From: Myroides sp. 1354
GTDB lineage: Bacteria > Bacteroidota > Bacteroidia > Flavobacteriales > Flavobacteriaceae
Length of the DNA stretch: 64,000 bases
Direction of reading: 5' to 3'
NCBI RefSeq assembly: GCF_030324495.1
Contig: NZ_JACAGN010000001.1
Location: forward strand, 62,001-126,000
Position numbers and translations under genes: made by a program. The notes beneath the pieces are model-generated. The model made no database searches, was not told where the DNA came from, and saw only the letters and a list, made by a program, of their open reading frames with translations. How positions within the stretch are numbered: position 1 is the stretch's first letter; each line of letters begins with the position of its first letter. This document shows, one piece after another, positions 17,631-26,263 of the stretch.

Positions 17631-18506
17631 TTATTCTAAATCAATAAATAACGTAGGATCTAACGGATAATTATCCTTCCACAATTCGAAATGCAAATAA
17701 GGTTGACTCATTTTCGATTTTACTTCTTCTTGATTGTACAGTCCTAGCACATCTCCCGCTTGTACTGTTTCATACACGCTTTTGGTTAAAGAAGATAAAT
17801 GCTTGTAAACTGAACTGACTCCTTCTTCATGTAAGACAATCACAGTATAGCCATCCTTAATCGTCCAATCTACAAAAATCACCGTTCCTTTAGCCACTGA
17901 TTTGACCATGGCATTTTTCGCCGCCGTAAAATCAATACCAAAATGCATGGATTTTGGATCGTATTTTCGAACAATCGTCCCTTCAATGGGCGCAAAAAGC
18001 ACCGTACTCACTCTCGCTTCCGCATGAGTAAAAATATTATACTTATCCTCCAATCGAACGTATTCGCGTAATTCTAAATCTTTTTCACTGGGTTGAGTAT
18101 GTTCAATTGCATGAAGAGGCGTTTCAGTCTTCATCAAGGAATCTACACTGGTTGAGGTAATCTCGATATCTCCCAACAGCACGCGCTTTACAGCTGCAAC
18201 ATACTGTTCATTTTTTTTAATCTCCGATTCAAGAGAATCTACCTTTAAGGCCAAATCCACTGCCTTTTGCTTTAATTCTGCCGAAGAATACCCTGGAATA
18301 TATTCTTTTAATGGTGTAACAATCAACAAAATGACATTGGAAACGAGTAATAAAAAAACAATGGTCGTCGTCGCACCAACCACATTCAAGAGATTTAACT
18401 TAAACGAGCTCACATCCTCAAACGTGCGATCGTTCACCACTACTACTCTATATTTATCTAGAAGTCTTTTCTTCCACTTTTTCCATTGAAGTCCTTTCTT
18501 AGACAT
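17631..18506 (-). CDS. M23 (LytM-type) peptidase-fold membrane protein with one altered active-site residue
   Basis: M23 proteins cut, or bind and regulate enzymes that cut, peptidoglycan cross-bridges. This 291-residue protein has a basic cytoplasmic N-terminus, one membrane helix (about 42-63), a coiled-coil stretch (about 76-105) and a C-terminal LytM domain (about 168-285). The metal ligands are present as His188 and Asp192 (HFGID) and His272, and the catalytic His236 is in YKHLSS. The first His of the usual HLH motif is Tyr270 (YLHFELW). It may therefore be a weak or regulatory peptidase. It is first in the operon, with a TAnnTTTG motif about 20 bases upstream. Confidence 0.88.
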   Translation of the reverse strand: MSKKGLQWKKWKKRLLDKYRVVVVNDRTFEDVSSFKLNLLNVVGATTTIVFLLLVSNVILLIVTPLKEYIPGYSSAELKQKAVDLALKVDSLESEIKKNEQYVAAVKRVLLGDIEITSTSVDSLMKTETPLHAIEHTQPSEKDLELREYVRLEDKYNIFTHAEARVSTVLFAPIEGTIVRKYDPKSMHFGIDFTAAKNAMVKSVAKGTVIFVDWTIKDGYTVIVLHEEGVSSVYKHLSSLTKSVYETVQAGDVLGLYNQEEVKSKMSQPYLHFELWKDNYPLDPTLFIDLE

Positions 18507-18525
18507 AAATCACTTGTTTTCTACA

Positions 18526-18533
18526 CAAATATA
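18526..18533 (-). promoter_or_regulatory. Putative -7 element driving the M23-GH3-capsule operon
   Basis: The minus strand reads TATATTTG, a perfect TAnnTTTG match, about 20 bases before the M23 start codon. No good TTG -33 element was seen at the expected distance. It is the only such motif noticed before the long minus-strand operon. Confidence 0.45.
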
Positions 18534-18662
18534 AACATTAAAAAAGTTGACTTCTTCTCTTTTTTGCTTTTATTCACATATTAAATCGGTCATAATGTTA
18601 ATATTATTGGTCTAAAAGTTAAATAATCGAATTGGACCTAAAGCGGAATCGGTTTTTCTTCC

Positions 18663-18670
18663 TATATTTG
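18663..18670 (+). promoter_or_regulatory. Putative -7 element of the tatA promoter
   Basis: TATATTTG matches TAnnTTTG, 29 bases before the tatA ATG. A TTG at 632-634 (i.e. 18632) is further upstream than the usual 17-23 base spacing, so only the -7 element is proposed. Confidence 0.45.
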
Positions 18671-18699
18671 TTTTTATTAAAATCTTCAAACAAATTAAT

Positions 18700-18918
18700 A
18701 TGAACTCATTACATATTTTTTTAGGAATGGTTGGGCCATGGCAAATCGTAATTATCGTTGCCTTAATCTTGTTGTTATTTGGTGGTAAGAAAATTCCTGA
18801 ATTGATGAAAGGATTAGGAACTGGAATCAAAGAATTCAAGGATGCTACTAGAGATGAAAACACTCAACAAACATCTAAGAAAGAAACGACAAAAGAAGAC
18901 ACTTCTAAAACGGAATAA
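18700..18918 (+). CDS. tatA: Sec-independent protein translocase subunit TatA/TatE
   Basis: TatA forms the oligomeric pore of the twin-arginine translocase, which exports folded proteins. The 72-residue protein has one short N-terminal membrane helix (WQIVIIVALILLLFGG), the conserved FGxKKIPEL hinge and an amphipathic helix (LMKGLGTGIKEFKDA). A charged, low-complexity Lys/Thr/Glu tail completes it, the standard TatA layout. It stands alone on the plus strand, divergent from the M23 operon, and is followed by a strong terminator. tatC is not in this window. Confidence 0.95.
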   Translation: MNSLHIFLGMVGPWQIVIIVALILLLFGGKKIPELMKGLGTGIKEFKDATRDENTQQTSKKETTKEDTSKTE

Positions 18919-18941
18919 TTCAATAGAATCTCGATATTGAC

Positions 18942-18972
18942 ATGCGCTATGCCTTGGTATAGCGCATTTTTT
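18942..18972 (+). terminator. Rho-independent terminator of tatA
   Basis: Perfect 9-bp arms ATGCGCTAT (18942-18950) and ATAGCGCAT (18959-18967) enclose an 8-base loop and run into six T residues, 24 bases after the tatA stop. Confidence 0.85.
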
Positions 18973-18985
18973 ATTGAAGGATATC

Positions 18986-19022
18986 AAAAAAAGCACCCGA
19001 TAAATAACTATTTAACGGGCGC
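18986..19022 (-). terminator. Rho-independent terminator for tex
   Basis: On the minus strand a hairpin with arms GCGCCCGTTAAATA and TATTTATCGGGTGC (one internal mismatch) is followed by seven T residues. It lies about 126 bases past the tex stop and faces the tatA terminator. Confidence 0.7.
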
Positions 19023-19148
19023 TTCACTTATAAAACATAATAAAAACACTACTTAACTTCTATCTTTTTCTATTACAGATAAAAAGATTTCTTTTCCTTA
19101 TTACTAAATAAACAAAGACTATGCCAAGTTGTGTTTTGGGCGATATTC

Positions 19149-21272
19149 CTATAAAATCATCGATAATTGAATGCGTTTTTTCGCTTGATCCACATCTACT
19201 ACCTTGACTTGTACATGTTGATGTAATTTCACTACTTCATTGACATCGGAAACAAATCCCTCCTTTAGTTGAGAAATATGTACCAAGCCACTTTCTTTGA
19301 TACCCACATCGACGAAACATCCAAAATTGGTAATATTATTGATAATCCCTGGCAATACTTGCCCTATTTTCAAATCGGTAATTTGCTTGACTGACGGATC
19401 AAATTCAAATACTTTGGCAGCTTTACGCGGATCTAATCCTGGTTTTTCTAACTCTTTGACAATATCTGTAAGGGTTAAAATACCGATATCTGCGGTTTCA
19501 TATTGTTTGATGTCAATCTTTTGAATGGTTTCTGGATTAGAAATCAATTGATCAACGGTAATTTTTAAATCTTTCGCCATTTGCTGAACGATGGGATAAG
19601 CCTCAGGATGAACGGCCGAATCATCTAAAGGGTTTTCTGCATTTTTAATGCGAATAAAAGCCGCTGCTTGTTGGTAGGCTTTTTCCCCTAAACGCGGAAC
19701 TTTTTTAAGCGCTGTACGAGAAGTAAACGCTCCATTTTCCGCTCGATACTGCACGATATTTTCCGCCATTTTCTCTCCAATACCCGACACATAGCTCAAC
19801 AGGGATTTACTGGCTGTATTCAGGTTAATTCCCACCTTGTTTACACATCTCATCACGACCGCATCCAACTCGCTTTTTAACAGCGTTTGATCCACGTCGT
19901 GTTGATATTGTCCTACACCGATGGATTTAGGATCAATTTTCACTAATTCGGCTAGTGGATCCGCCAATCGTCTTCCAATGGATACCGAACCTCTTACCGT
20001 AACGTCGTAATTGGGAAATTCCTCTCTTGCTATTTTAGACGCAGAATATACGGATGCCCCTGCTTCGTTGACCACAAATACTTGTACGGGTTTATCAAAG
20101 GCAATTTTCTTGATGAAGAATTCCGTTTCTCTGGATGCTGTTCCATTTCCAATGGCAATGGCTTCAATACGATAGGAATTCACCATAGAACGCACCTTTT
20201 TCATTGCTATTACGCTGTCTTTTTGAGGTGGATGAGGGTAAATCGTTTCGTTGTACAACAAATTGCCATTTTCGTCCAAACAAACGATTTTACATCCTGT
20301 TTTATACCCTGGATCAATCGCCAAAATGCGCTTTTCGCCCAAAGGAGCAGCCAATAATAATTGGGCTAAGTTATCCGAGAATACCGCTATCGAATTCGCA
20401 TCGGCTTTTGCTTTCGCTTCTCCCAATACTTCGTTAGACAACGCGGGTTCTAGTAAACGCTTATAGCTATCAGCTATCGCCTTTTGCAAATAAGGAACAG
20501 CATCGCCTTTGCCTTTGATAATGGTTTGTTCTATAAATTGAATCGCTTCTTCTTTCTCTACGGCAATATTCATGCGGATATAACCTTCTTTTTCAGCACG
20601 TAATACCGCTAAAAGTCGATGGGCTGGCATTTTATACAAAGGTTCAGACCAATCGAAATACTGCTCAAATTTCTGAGCGCCTTCTTCCTCCATTTTAGCT
20701 TTTACAACCTTAGTTCCCACAACCGCCTCGCGTTGAAACTTCCTCCTCAACGCTTTGCGGATATACAAATGTTCGTTAATCCACTCCGCAATAATATCAC
20801 AAGCCCCTTGAATAGCTTTCTCTTCGTCTTCTACTTCTTTGGTAATATACTTTCGTGCAATCGATTCAATATCCGTGGCATTTTGTGCCATAATCACCTT
20901 GGCTAAGGGCTCTAACCCTAAAGCTCTAGCCACATCTGCTTTGGTTTTACGCGTCTTTTTATAGGGTAAATACAAATCTTCAATCTCAACTAAATCAAAG
21001 CTTTCTTCGATTTTAGTACGCAATTCGGCTGTTAGCTTTCCTTGTTCTTCAATAGACGCCAAAATTGATTCTTTTCGCTTGACAATTCCCAGGTATAAAT
21101 CACGGTACTTGGCAATTTTTTCAATGGCAACTTCATCTAAATTTCCAGTTCTATCTTTTCTATATCGAGCAATAAAAGGGATGGTACAGGCTTCATCTAA
21201 CAAGGCTAACGTGTTTTCAATGCTCTTTACAGAGGCATCCACCGCTTGTTGAATAAAATGAATCAACGTCAT
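19149..21272 (-). CDS. tex: Tex family transcription accessory RNA-binding protein
   Basis: Tex is a widely conserved nucleic-acid-binding protein that interacts with the transcription machinery. The 707-residue length is usual. Domains in order are an N-terminal helical region (FIARYRKDRTGNLDE; LPYKKTRKTKADVAR), a YqgF/RuvX-like domain with AIDPGYKTGCK near 320, a helix-hairpin-helix segment (VNKVGINLNTASKSLLSYVSGIG, about residues 485-507) and a C-terminal S1 domain (GQVLPGIINNITNFGCFVDVG from about 635). It is monocistronic on the minus strand with its own terminator. Confidence 0.96.
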   Translation of the reverse strand: MTLIHFIQQAVDASVKSIENTLALLDEACTIPFIARYRKDRTGNLDEVAIEKIAKYRDLYLGIVKRKESILASIEEQGKLTAELRTKIEESFDLVEIEDLYLPYKKTRKTKADVARALGLEPLAKVIMAQNATDIESIARKYITKEVEDEEKAIQGACDIIAEWINEHLYIRKALRRKFQREAVVGTKVVKAKMEEEGAQKFEQYFDWSEPLYKMPAHRLLAVLRAEKEGYIRMNIAVEKEEAIQFIEQTIIKGKGDAVPYLQKAIADSYKRLLEPALSNEVLGEAKAKADANSIAVFSDNLAQLLLAAPLGEKRILAIDPGYKTGCKIVCLDENGNLLYNETIYPHPPQKDSVIAMKKVRSMVNSYRIEAIAIGNGTASRETEFFIKKIAFDKPVQVFVVNEAGASVYSASKIAREEFPNYDVTVRGSVSIGRRLADPLAELVKIDPKSIGVGQYQHDVDQTLLKSELDAVVMRCVNKVGINLNTASKSLLSYVSGIGEKMAENIVQYRAENGAFTSRTALKKVPRLGEKAYQQAAAFIRIKNAENPLDDSAVHPEAYPIVQQMAKDLKITVDQLISNPETIQKIDIKQYETADIGILTLTDIVKELEKPGLDPRKAAKVFEFDPSVKQITDLKIGQVLPGIINNITNFGCFVDVGIKESGLVHISQLKEGFVSDVNEVVKLHQHVQVKVVDVDQAKKRIQLSMIL

Positions 21273-21302
21273 AATATATTATTTTAAGAATAGCTAAAAT
21301 AC

Positions 21303-21310
21303 TACCTTTG
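21303..21310 (+). promoter_or_regulatory. Putative -7 element upstream of the DUF1294 gene
   Basis: TACCTTTG matches TAnnTTTG exactly and lies 18 bases before the ATG at 21329. No matching -33 TTG was noticed. Confidence 0.45.
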
Positions 21311-21328
21311 CGCCAATAAATAAATGAG

Positions 21329-21592
21329 ATGAAGTTTTTATTCTTTTACATTTTCGCCATCAACTATATTACGTACTCTATGTTCAAGATAGACAAAGAG
21401 CGGGCGATCAAACACAGGAATAGAATTTCAGAAAAAAATTTGCTTACGCTCTGCTTTTTAGGTGGTAGCGTAGGAGGATGGCTCGCAATGAGACATTTGA
21501 AACACAAAAACGCCAAACAGAGTTTTAAACTGAAGTTTTACGCGGTTTTTATTATACAGGTCGTGTTGTTTTTTGCTTTGTTTAAGCGATAA
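21329..21592 (+). CDS. DUF1294 small membrane protein
   Basis: The 87-residue protein has two or three short hydrophobic segments. The family pattern is visible: a hydrophobic N-terminus, then FKIDKERA with a basic stretch, then LTLCFLGGSVGGWLAMRHLKHKNAKQ and a final hydrophobic helix. DUF1294 proteins are widespread and uncharacterised; some are fused to cold-shock domains elsewhere, but this one is stand-alone. It converges on the ATPase/nuclease-like pair with an 18-base gap between stops. Confidence 0.85.
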   Translation: MKFLFFYIFAINYITYSMFKIDKERAIKHRNRISEKNLLTLCFLGGSVGGWLAMRHLKHKNAKQSFKLKFYAVFIIQVVLFFALFKR

Positions 21593-21610
21593 GTAGGGGA
21601 GAGAATGAGG

Positions 21611-22024
21611 TTAATACTTATACTCCCGTTGATTAGAAGCAATTTCTAAATCACAAGCATATCTATGTTTTAACGTTTTTTTCTTCATTTGAATAGAGGT
21701 ATCTGTTTTCGGAACCTTGGAGCAAATTACATAGGCTTTCCTACTGTTTTTCGTTGTTTTCCCGACTACTTCTATTGTTTCTATCACTTGTTCAAGCGCT
21801 TTATTAACATCTTGTCCTTTCAATTCAATATAAAAATCATAATTGGGCGTCACTAGCATAAAATCACAAGCTTTGCTATTTTGAATATGACAACCATCAA
21901 TCTTAATCATTGTCGATTCCTCATTACTACTGTTTATTAAAGTTAATTTTCGTCCATTTTCTCGAAAAACAAATTTACTGCGTGAATCTGTTTCTTTACA
22001 TCTTGCATTAATCTTGTCCAACAT
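21611..22024 (-). CDS. Small PD-(D/E)XK nuclease-like protein paired with an ABC-type ATPase
   Basis: I do not recognise a named family for this 137-residue protein. It contains a possible PD-(D/E)XK core: Asp54 in ACDFMLV, a beta turn, then Glu67-x-Lys69 in FYIELKG, followed by a helix with Gln79 (ALEQVIETI). This is the order found in restriction-endonuclease-fold nucleases. The ATG at 22024 is chosen; an in-frame ATG at 22078 would overlap the upstream ATPase gene by 71 bases, while the chosen one overlaps by 17. It is co-transcribed with the ATPase and is the last gene before convergent DUF1294. Nuclease activity is inference from the motif; an immunity or sensor role is equally possible. 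Confidence 0.55.
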   Translation of the reverse strand: MLDKINARCKETDSRSKFVFRENGRKLTLINSSNEESTMIKIDGCHIQNSKACDFMLVTPNYDFYIELKGQDVNKALEQVIETIEVVGKTTKNSRKAYVICSKVPKTDTSIQMKKKTLKHRYACDLEIASNQREYKY

Positions 22025-23306
22025 ATTCAATATCGAGTAATTGGTCAAATTGTTTCCCAATGGTATTGGATACCTCATCTAACAATTCAGCATTAATAAT
22101 TCCATTTTCTTCATCCATCAAATCCGTTGCACCTGATTTTTGAAGTGCATAAGCACTGAAAAGACTCGAATCTAAAATTGCATCTGGATCAATTATCTCT
22201 TCTACAGCGGTTCTTCTTGATTCATCTTCTTTGATAAGATTGCCAGCGTAGATTAAATTATTAAATGAAGTCAAAATATAAGGGCTGTGTGTGGTTATAA
22301 AAAGCTGAGAATGTCCTAAATTCTTATTATGCACTTTAGCTAAAAGTTCTACTATGGCTTTTTGTGCAGTGGGAAATAAATGTGCTTCAGGTTCTTCGAT
22401 AAATAAAGTATAGTCTTCGTCCCAAAAAACATTATTATATAAAGCTTTTATTAATAACACCAAGGGTAGCGCTTCTTGCTGACCTGAGGATGTATGCTTA
22501 ATGGCTACTTTTCTTTGATCCTTATGTAATAAAAACTCAATTCCTTCTTTACCTTCTATTATTTTACCTCCTAAAATAGTTTCAATTAATTCATTTATGC
22601 GTTTCCCTTCTAAAGTATTTTCATTTTCTTTAAAACTCAGTATATCATAGCCCGAAAGCATTTGATATATAGTACCGAAATGCACCAAAAAGAAATCCAA
22701 AGAAGTATCATATTTCCCTCTACTATCAATGATAGAATAAATATTTTTATCTACTGTTGTAAAAAAACTACGACCAGCAGGAATAAATATTTGTTCTATT
22801 CTTTCTTGCCCATATTTTTCTCTCAGAAATTTCGTTATCTCATTGTGTAAATCAATCTTTTGATCCAACCAATGTCTTACGCCTTTTTCACTGATTGTCT
22901 CTATTTTCGTTTGTTCTAATTCAACTTGAAATTTAGTTAAATCACTCAAAATTTCTTTTAATTGAGTAGAAAATTCAATAGTAAAATCGCTAATACTACT
23001 ACTTTTTATTTTGAAGCTTAAAGCTTGTTTATCTGTATATACAATTTCAAAATCCGCCTTGTTTTCCCAAACGCTTTTATCAAAAATTCTTTTAAAATCA
23101 TTAAAAATGAGATCCTTAACCTCCTTTTCTTCATAACTTTCTATTCTAGCGCTAAATATATCTTCGAGTACTTTTTTAAACAAATAAACAAGTTTCACCA
23201 CGACGCTTTTTCCCACGCCCTGAGGACCTATTAAAATATTAATTGGCTTAATGTCTAAATCTAGTTTATCGATTCCTGCAAAATTTCGTATTGTTATTTT
23301 CTCCAT
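22008..23306 (-). CDS. ABC/AAA15-type (OLD-like, no Toprim) ATPase
   Basis: This 432-residue SMC-like ATPase carries Walker A GPQGVGKS at 27-34, a partly coiled insertion at about 100-155, an ABC signature-like SSGQQE at 273-278, Walker B LFIEEPEAH at 301-309 and an H-loop THSP at 339-342. This is the layout of AAA_15/AAA_21 ATPases found in OLD nucleases and several phage-defence systems (for example the ATPase subunits of Septu and PARIS). The C-terminal 90 residues carry no Toprim motif that I can see. Its partner gene overlaps its 3' end. A terminator isolates the pair from rpiB upstream. The codon and base usage look more AT-rich than the neighbours by eye. Confidence 0.8.
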   Translation of the reverse strand: MEKITIRNFAGIDKLDLDIKPINILIGPQGVGKSVVVKLVYLFKKVLEDIFSARIESYEEKEVKDLIFNDFKRIFDKSVWENKADFEIVYTDKQALSFKIKSSSISDFTIEFSTQLKEILSDLTKFQVELEQTKIETISEKGVRHWLDQKIDLHNEITKFLREKYGQERIEQIFIPAGRSFFTTVDKNIYSIIDSRGKYDTSLDFFLVHFGTIYQMLSGYDILSFKENENTLEGKRINELIETILGGKIIEGKEGIEFLLHKDQRKVAIKHTSSGQQEALPLVLLIKALYNNVFWDEDYTLFIEEPEAHLFPTAQKAIVELLAKVHNKNLGHSQLFITTHSPYILTSFNNLIYAGNLIKEDESRRTAVEEIIDPDAILDSSLFSAYALQKSGATDLMDEENGIINAELLDEVSNTIGKQFDQLLDIEYVGQD

Positions 23307-23397
23307 TGCACTTATTTTTTAGAAAGACCTTATAAAAATACAATTTATTCTTCATACACGGTCGTCTAAAATAAACGATTCATTATTTCTACTAAAC

Positions 23398-23430
23398 AAA
23401 AAAAGGCATTTACTTGCGTAAATACCTTTT
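23398..23430 (-). terminator. Rho-independent terminator of rpiB
   Basis: On the minus strand GGTATTTAC, a GCAA loop and GTAAATGCC are followed by seven T residues, 25 bases past the rpiB stop. It insulates the ATPase/nuclease-like pair from rpiB transcription. Confidence 0.85.
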
Positions 23431-23454
23431 CCTATTTCTTTATTTTCTCTCCAT

Positions 23455-23886
23455 TTAAGAACAAGCGATTTTATTCACTCGATTGGCATGACGCCCACCT
23501 TCAAAAGCCGTATTTAAAAACGTTTCTACCATAGCAACTGCTTGTTCAATCGAAGTGAAACGAGCAGGAATACTAATCACGTTGGCATCGTTGTGTAAAC
23601 GCGCTAATTCAGCAATTTCTTTGGTCCAACACAACGCACAACGCACGCCTTGGTGTTTGTTCGCAGACATGGCAATTCCATTTCCACTTCCACAAATAAC
23701 AATACCAAAGTCTACAGTTCCATTTTCCACTGCAGTGGCTACTTGATGTCCAAAATCGGGGTAATCTACAGAATCAAAACTATCTGTTCCATAGTTTGTT
23801 ACTTCGTATCCCTTGGCTTGTAAAAAGTCGACAATGGCCTTTTTATAAGCTGGCCCTGCGTGATCATTTCCGATTGCTATTTTCAT
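23455..23886 (-). CDS. rpiB: Ribose 5-phosphate isomerase B
   Basis: RpiB interconverts ribose 5-phosphate and ribulose 5-phosphate in the pentose phosphate pathway. The 143-residue protein begins KIAIGNDHAG, has YGTDSFDSVDYPDF, the catalytic-Cys segment GIVICGSGNGIAMSANK, RCALCWT and HNDANVISIPAR, all conserved in RpiB/LacAB proteins. Length is normal. It has its own promoter motif about 30 bases upstream, overlapping the intergenic space after the acyl-CoA synthetase gene, and a strong terminator. Confidence 0.96.
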   Translation of the reverse strand: MKIAIGNDHAGPAYKKAIVDFLQAKGYEVTNYGTDSFDSVDYPDFGHQVATAVENGTVDFGIVICGSGNGIAMSANKHQGVRCALCWTKEIAELARLHNDANVISIPARFTSIEQAVAMVETFLNTAFEGGRHANRVNKIACS

Positions 23887-23912
23887 GTGTGTTGTGTGTT
23901 ATTATTCTTTGA

Positions 23913-23920
23913 CAAAGGTA
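23913..23920 (-). promoter_or_regulatory. Putative -7 element of the rpiB promoter
   Basis: The minus strand reads TACCTTTG, a perfect TAnnTTTG match, 27 bases before the rpiB start codon and just outside the stop of the upstream acyl-CoA synthetase gene. Confidence 0.5.
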
Positions 23921-23933
23921 AAACTTTTGCCTT

Positions 23934-25547
23934 TTATAATCCTAATTCTTCTACGGCTATTTGTCGCATTTCCACCTTTCTAACTTTACCTGAAATGGTC
24001 ATTGGAAAAGAGGATACAAACTTCCAATACTTAGGGATGCGGTAATGGGCAATTTTCTGATCACAGAAAGCGCGCATACTTTCACCTGTTGCCGTTGTCC
24101 CTTCTTTCAAGATAATCCACGCCATAACTTCTTCTCCGTATTTCTCACTGGGCACACCGATTACTTGGACATCGGCTACATCAGGATGGGTATATAAGAA
24201 ATCCTCAATCCACTTGGGTGAGATATTCTCTCCACCGCGAATAATTAAATCTTTAATACGCCCTGTAATAGCGATAAATCCTTCCTCGTCCATCGTCGCT
24301 AAATCACCGGTATGCATCCAACGGTTTTCATCCAGTACTTCTGCGGTTAAAGTGCGGTTATTCCAATATTTCAGCATCACAGAATACCCACGCGTACACA
24401 ATTCACCTGCTTCTCCTCTAGGAACAATTCCTCCTGTTTCTGGATCTACGATTTTTATTTCCAAGTGATCTTGTACCGTTCCTACCGTACTCACTTGTTT
24501 TTTAATATCAATGCCGATGTGGGTTTGGGTTGATACAGGCGACGTTTCAGTCATCCCATAACAGATGCTGATTTCATCCATATTCATCTCTGTTTTTACG
24601 CGTTTCATCACGTGTTCTGGACAGAGGGATCCGGCCATAACTCCTGTTCGCAAAGAGGATAAATTGTACTTTTTAAAGTCAGGTAATTGCAATTCCGCAA
24701 TAAACATTGTGGGCACCCCATAAAGAGAAGTACACTTTTCGCGTTCGACCACTTCTAGTGTTTTTGCAGGATCAAAACTGTCATTGGGAATAACAATCGT
24801 TGCTCCGTGAGACGTACAACACAAATTGCCTATCACCATACCAAAACAATGGTAAAAAGGCACGGGAATACACACGCGATCCTTTGCGGTATACTTTAAT
24901 CGAACGCCGATAAAATAACCGTTATTTAAAATATTGTGATGGGTCAAGGTTACTCCTTTCGGAAACCCAGTCGTTCCAGAGGTATATTGAATATTCACCG
25001 CTTCACCAAATTGTACTGAAGCCTCGATTTCATCTAAAACGGCCTTGTCTATTACTTGTCCATTTGCAACGAATTGATTCCATTCTTCCCCTAAGAAGAC
25101 AACTTCTTTGAGCGACGGACAATCTTCGCGTACCACAGCAATCATTTTGCGATAATCACTAGTTTTATAAGATTCAGCAGAAATAATCACTTTGATTTCG
25201 GATTGATTGACTGCAAACTCTAACTCATGCGCACGATAAGCAGGGTTTAAATTCACTAAGATCACCCCAATGCGCGCTGTTGCATATTGCAGCAACACCC
25301 ACTCATAGCAATTCGGTGCCCAAATTCCCACTCGATCTCCTTTTTCAACAGATAAAGCCAAAAGTGCTTTGGCTACTTCTGCTGTTTGTTGGTGAAATTC
25401 GCGATAAGTGGCTCTGTAATTTTGATGCGCACTAACCAAGGCTTCATTATCGGGGTATAATTCCGTTATTTTTCTCAGATTTTCTCCTATTGTTTCTCCT
25501 AACAAGGGAATATTAGAAGCGCCATGCACATAAGATATTGCTTTCAT
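23934..25547 (-). CDS. AMP-binding fatty acyl-CoA synthetase
   Basis: This 537-residue ANL enzyme should activate a fatty acid via acyl-adenylate to its CoA thioester. Motifs are the P-loop YTSGTTGFPKGVTLTHHN around residues 187-204, PFYHCFGM, the CYGMTETSPVSTQ adenine-binding segment, WMHTGDLATMDEEGF with the ribose-binding Asp, GRIKDLIIRGGENISP, and the C-terminal catalytic Lys region SGKVRKVEMR. It resembles the medium/long-chain AcsF2/FadD-like group. It is monocistronic. Substrate chain length cannot be judged. Confidence 0.92.
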   Translation of the reverse strand: MKAISYVHGASNIPLLGETIGENLRKITELYPDNEALVSAHQNYRATYREFHQQTAEVAKALLALSVEKGDRVGIWAPNCYEWVLLQYATARIGVILVNLNPAYRAHELEFAVNQSEIKVIISAESYKTSDYRKMIAVVREDCPSLKEVVFLGEEWNQFVANGQVIDKAVLDEIEASVQFGEAVNIQYTSGTTGFPKGVTLTHHNILNNGYFIGVRLKYTAKDRVCIPVPFYHCFGMVIGNLCCTSHGATIVIPNDSFDPAKTLEVVEREKCTSLYGVPTMFIAELQLPDFKKYNLSSLRTGVMAGSLCPEHVMKRVKTEMNMDEISICYGMTETSPVSTQTHIGIDIKKQVSTVGTVQDHLEIKIVDPETGGIVPRGEAGELCTRGYSVMLKYWNNRTLTAEVLDENRWMHTGDLATMDEEGFIAITGRIKDLIIRGGENISPKWIEDFLYTHPDVADVQVIGVPSEKYGEEVMAWIILKEGTTATGESMRAFCDQKIAHYRIPKYWKFVSSFPMTISGKVRKVEMRQIAVEELGL

Positions 25548-26263
25548 TGTTTGTTTTAGTTTTTATGGATTGGTTTTCCTAAAATACAAAAAATAGTAGA
25601 GGTTTTACACCCACCTCCCTTTTCTTCTTCTTTGAAGCCCCTCTTTTTATGGGATTGTAACGACCTTCAGTCGAACTTAATTCGCACTTTGTTTGGGGTA
25701 GGCTTAACCTTCCTTGAGGATTCGTTCAACATTCGTTCAGGCTTCCTTCGACAAACTACCCTTATGTCCTAGTTAAGTTGAGGGAATCTCCAAGGCAAGT
25801 CGAAGAAAAGAAGAACAAACCTCAAATAATCCCCAGATGAACACAGAGCAAAAACGATAACAACAAAATAAAAACGGAGCATTCATCTATTTCTTTGGTA
25901 AAAAAAGGGTCTTTTTTTCTCTCTGGTTTAGGTTTGTTTAAAGAGAAAAATTAAATAAATGCAGTCAAAATGAGAAAAAAGAAATACTTTTGTTGCCAGT
26001 TTTCCGACTGAATTACACTTTTTTAAGGCCTTGCACAAGAAGAAACCCATTGAAAAGACTTAGACTTCAACTGATTCTCCTTGTAGCCTTTACCAAAAAA
26101 ATGAAAAACTATATTTTCAATATAGTTGAGATTAGCACACTTTTTAGCCCCTGTAATTCACAATAATAACACAAAAAAGAGACTTTTATTCCTCAGAATA
26201 AAGAGTATTTCGTACATTTAAACAACTTTCCACAGGCAAAAGACTGGGAAAAAAACTCAAAAA
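25548..26263 (+). other. 716-base intergenic region upstream of rnr, no gene found
   Basis: No open frame with coding character lies here. Between about 25615 and 25805 the outer ends form a loose inverted repeat (TTTTCTTCTTCTTTGA near 25619 against GAAGAAAAGAAGAAC near 25801), and the inner part repeats TTCGTTCA-type words. A TAnnTTTG-like box (TACTTTTG) occurs near 25986, which would give rnr a leader of about 260 bases. It could hold a decayed mobile repeat or a small RNA, but nothing decisive is visible. Confidence 0.35.

Noticed and set aside
22025..22078. Upstream start of the nuclease-like protein
   Set aside because: It would overlap the ATPase gene by 71 bases; the ATG at 22024 gives a short overlap typical of this genome.
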